DNA from: Halobacteriales archaeon QS_6_71_20
GTDB taxonomy: Archaea > Halobacteriota > Halobacteria > Halobacteriales > Haloferacaceae
Direction of reading: 5' to 3'
DNA length: 64,000 nt
Assembly (NCBI GenBank): GCA_003020945.1
Contig: PXRU01000026.1
Location: forward strand, 62,001 to 126,000
The notes beneath the pieces are model-generated. The model was not told where the DNA came from. It worked only from the letters and a program-made list of their open reading frames with translations, and ran no database searches. Shown one piece after another: positions 62,729 through 64,000 of the stretch. A program made the position numbers and the translations under genes. How positions within the stretch are numbered: position 1 is the stretch's first letter; every line of letters begins with the position of its first letter.

Positions 62729-64000
62729 CGCGGGTCACCTCCGGATCCGGATCCGCCGATCCGGACTCGACTCCGACGCTGCCGTCGGCGCGCACGTCGC
62801 CGGAGCCGTCGGTCCGGACAGTCGCGCCGGCGCCGGCGCCGTCGACCTCGGACGGCCCCCACTCGGGATAGGTGTCGACGCCGTGCTCGCTCGTGTCCAG
62901 CCCCTCGCGCTCGTGGTCGGGAGTGACGCGGGCCTCGCCGACGGCCTTGATCGCGCCGAAGACGAGCGCCGTCGCGGCGAACGTCCAACCGGCGATGACG
63001 GTGACGCCGACGGCCTGCGCGACCACCGAGGCGACGGTGAACCCGTCGACCGCGAAGAACGGTAGCAGCAGCGCGCCGAGCACGCCCGCGGAGCCGTGGA
63101 CCGGGAACACCGCACACACGTCGTCGATCCCCAGGCGTTTCTCCACGAACTCGAAGACGATCGGGAGCTGCGCGCCGGCGAGCAGGCCGATGACGACCGC
63201 GCCGGGCCAGACGATCGCGTCCGTGTTGCTCGTGATGCCGACCAGGCCGGCGAGCAGCCCGTTGGCGACGTACAGCGTGTCGACCTTGCCCGTGCGGTAG
63301 AGCGCGACCGCGGCGGCGCCGATGGCGCCGGCGGCCATGCCGAGCGTCGTCGTCAGCGCGACGCGGCCGACGTAGGCGAAGGAGGCGAGCTCCGTCCCGC
63401 TCTCGGCCAGCGGCGCGGCGGCCGTGCCGACGTTGAACCCGTACCAGCCGAACGCGAGGATCAGCGTCCCCAGCGCGGCGAACGTCAGCGAGTGGCCGGG
63501 GATCACGTTCGCGGTGCCGTCGTCGTTGAACCGGTCCATCCGGGGGCCGATCACCCACGCGGCCGTGAGGCCGGCGATGCCGCCCATCCCGTGGACGATC
63601 ATGCCGCCGGCGAAGTCCGTGAAGCCGAACTGCGAGAGGAAACCGCCGGCCCACGTGAGCCCGACGACGACGGGGTAGATGACCCCCGCCAGCAGGACGG
63701 TGTAGGTCACGTACGCACGCAGCTTACAGCGGCCGGCGACGGCGCCGGAGACGATGGTCGCCGCCGTCATGGCGAACACCGCCCCGAACAGCCAGTTCAC
63801 CCACGCGGTCGAGGACGCCGGGGCGTATATCGCCGCGAACTCGCCCATCACGTCCACCGGCCCGCCGCTGGTCAACCCGGCGACGACGCTCGACAGCGCG
63901 GCGCCGACGAGGAAGAACACGATCACGCCGATCGACCACGTGAGCAGGTTCTTCGTCAGCTGGTTGGCGACGTTCTTCGCCCGCACCTGCCCGGCCTCCA
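62721..64000 (-). CDS. amt: Ammonium transporter Amt, partial (start beyond right edge)
   Basis: [69 protein letters not shown]; overlaps the P-II gene. Confidence 0.95.
   Translation of the reverse strand, partial: EAGQVRAKNVANQLTKNLLTWSIGVIVFFLVGAALSSVVAGLTSGGPVDVMGEFAAIYAPASSTAWVNWLFGAVFAMTAATIVSGAVAGRCKLRAYVTYTVLLAGVIYPVVVGLTWAGGFLSQFGFTDFAGGMIVHGMGGIAGLTAAWVIGPRMDRFNDDGTANVIPGHSLTFAALGTLILAFGWYGFNVGTAAAPLAESGTELASFAYVGRVALTTTLGMAAGAIGAAAVALYRTGKVDTLYVANGLLAGLVGITSNTDAIVWPGAVVIGLLAGAQLPIVFEFVEKRLGIDDVCAVFPVHGSAGVLGALLLPFFAVDGFTVASVVAQAVGVTVIAGWTFAATALVFGAIKAVGEARVTPDHEREGLDTSEHGVDTYPEWGPSEVDGAGAGATVRTDGSGDVRADGSVGVESGSADPDPEVTRDD

Overview
The window is 64 kb of a high-GC haloarchaeal chromosome, probably Haloferacales/Halorubrum-like, though the genus is not determinable from sequence alone. 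It is gene-dense and mostly core: metabolism (serA/serB, metX/metY, thrC, hisA/hisB, hemL, mdh, upp), information processing (PolD large subunit, UvrC, NAD-dependent LigA, GlyRS, a RecJ-like DHH protein), transport (CstA, ABC-2, Amt/GlnK) and small haloarchaeal families of unknown function. I saw no rRNA, tRNA, CRISPR array, IS element or prophage. The main points of interest are: (1) a 507-aa LAGLIDADG intein in the PolD large subunit at HAAKRRN/CDGDED, ending in Gln rather than Asn; (2) a decayed locus downstream of hisA holding frameshifted remnants of a KaiC/RAD55-type ATPase and a companion protein, next to an intact paralogue with a degenerate P-loop; (3) a frameshifted conserved zinc-finger gene at 28.5-29.1 kb; (4) paired CCAC-N4-GTGG palindromes in the divergent serB/serA promoter region; (5) a VapBC pair with nested palindromes at its promoter; (6) an 18-bp-stem inverted repeat formed by the 3' end of a DUF5828-like gene; (7) a Tat-exported subtilase with two insertions in its catalytic core. 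I found no clear defence island or wholly new multi-gene system. Start codons were adjusted by eye from the ORF track.
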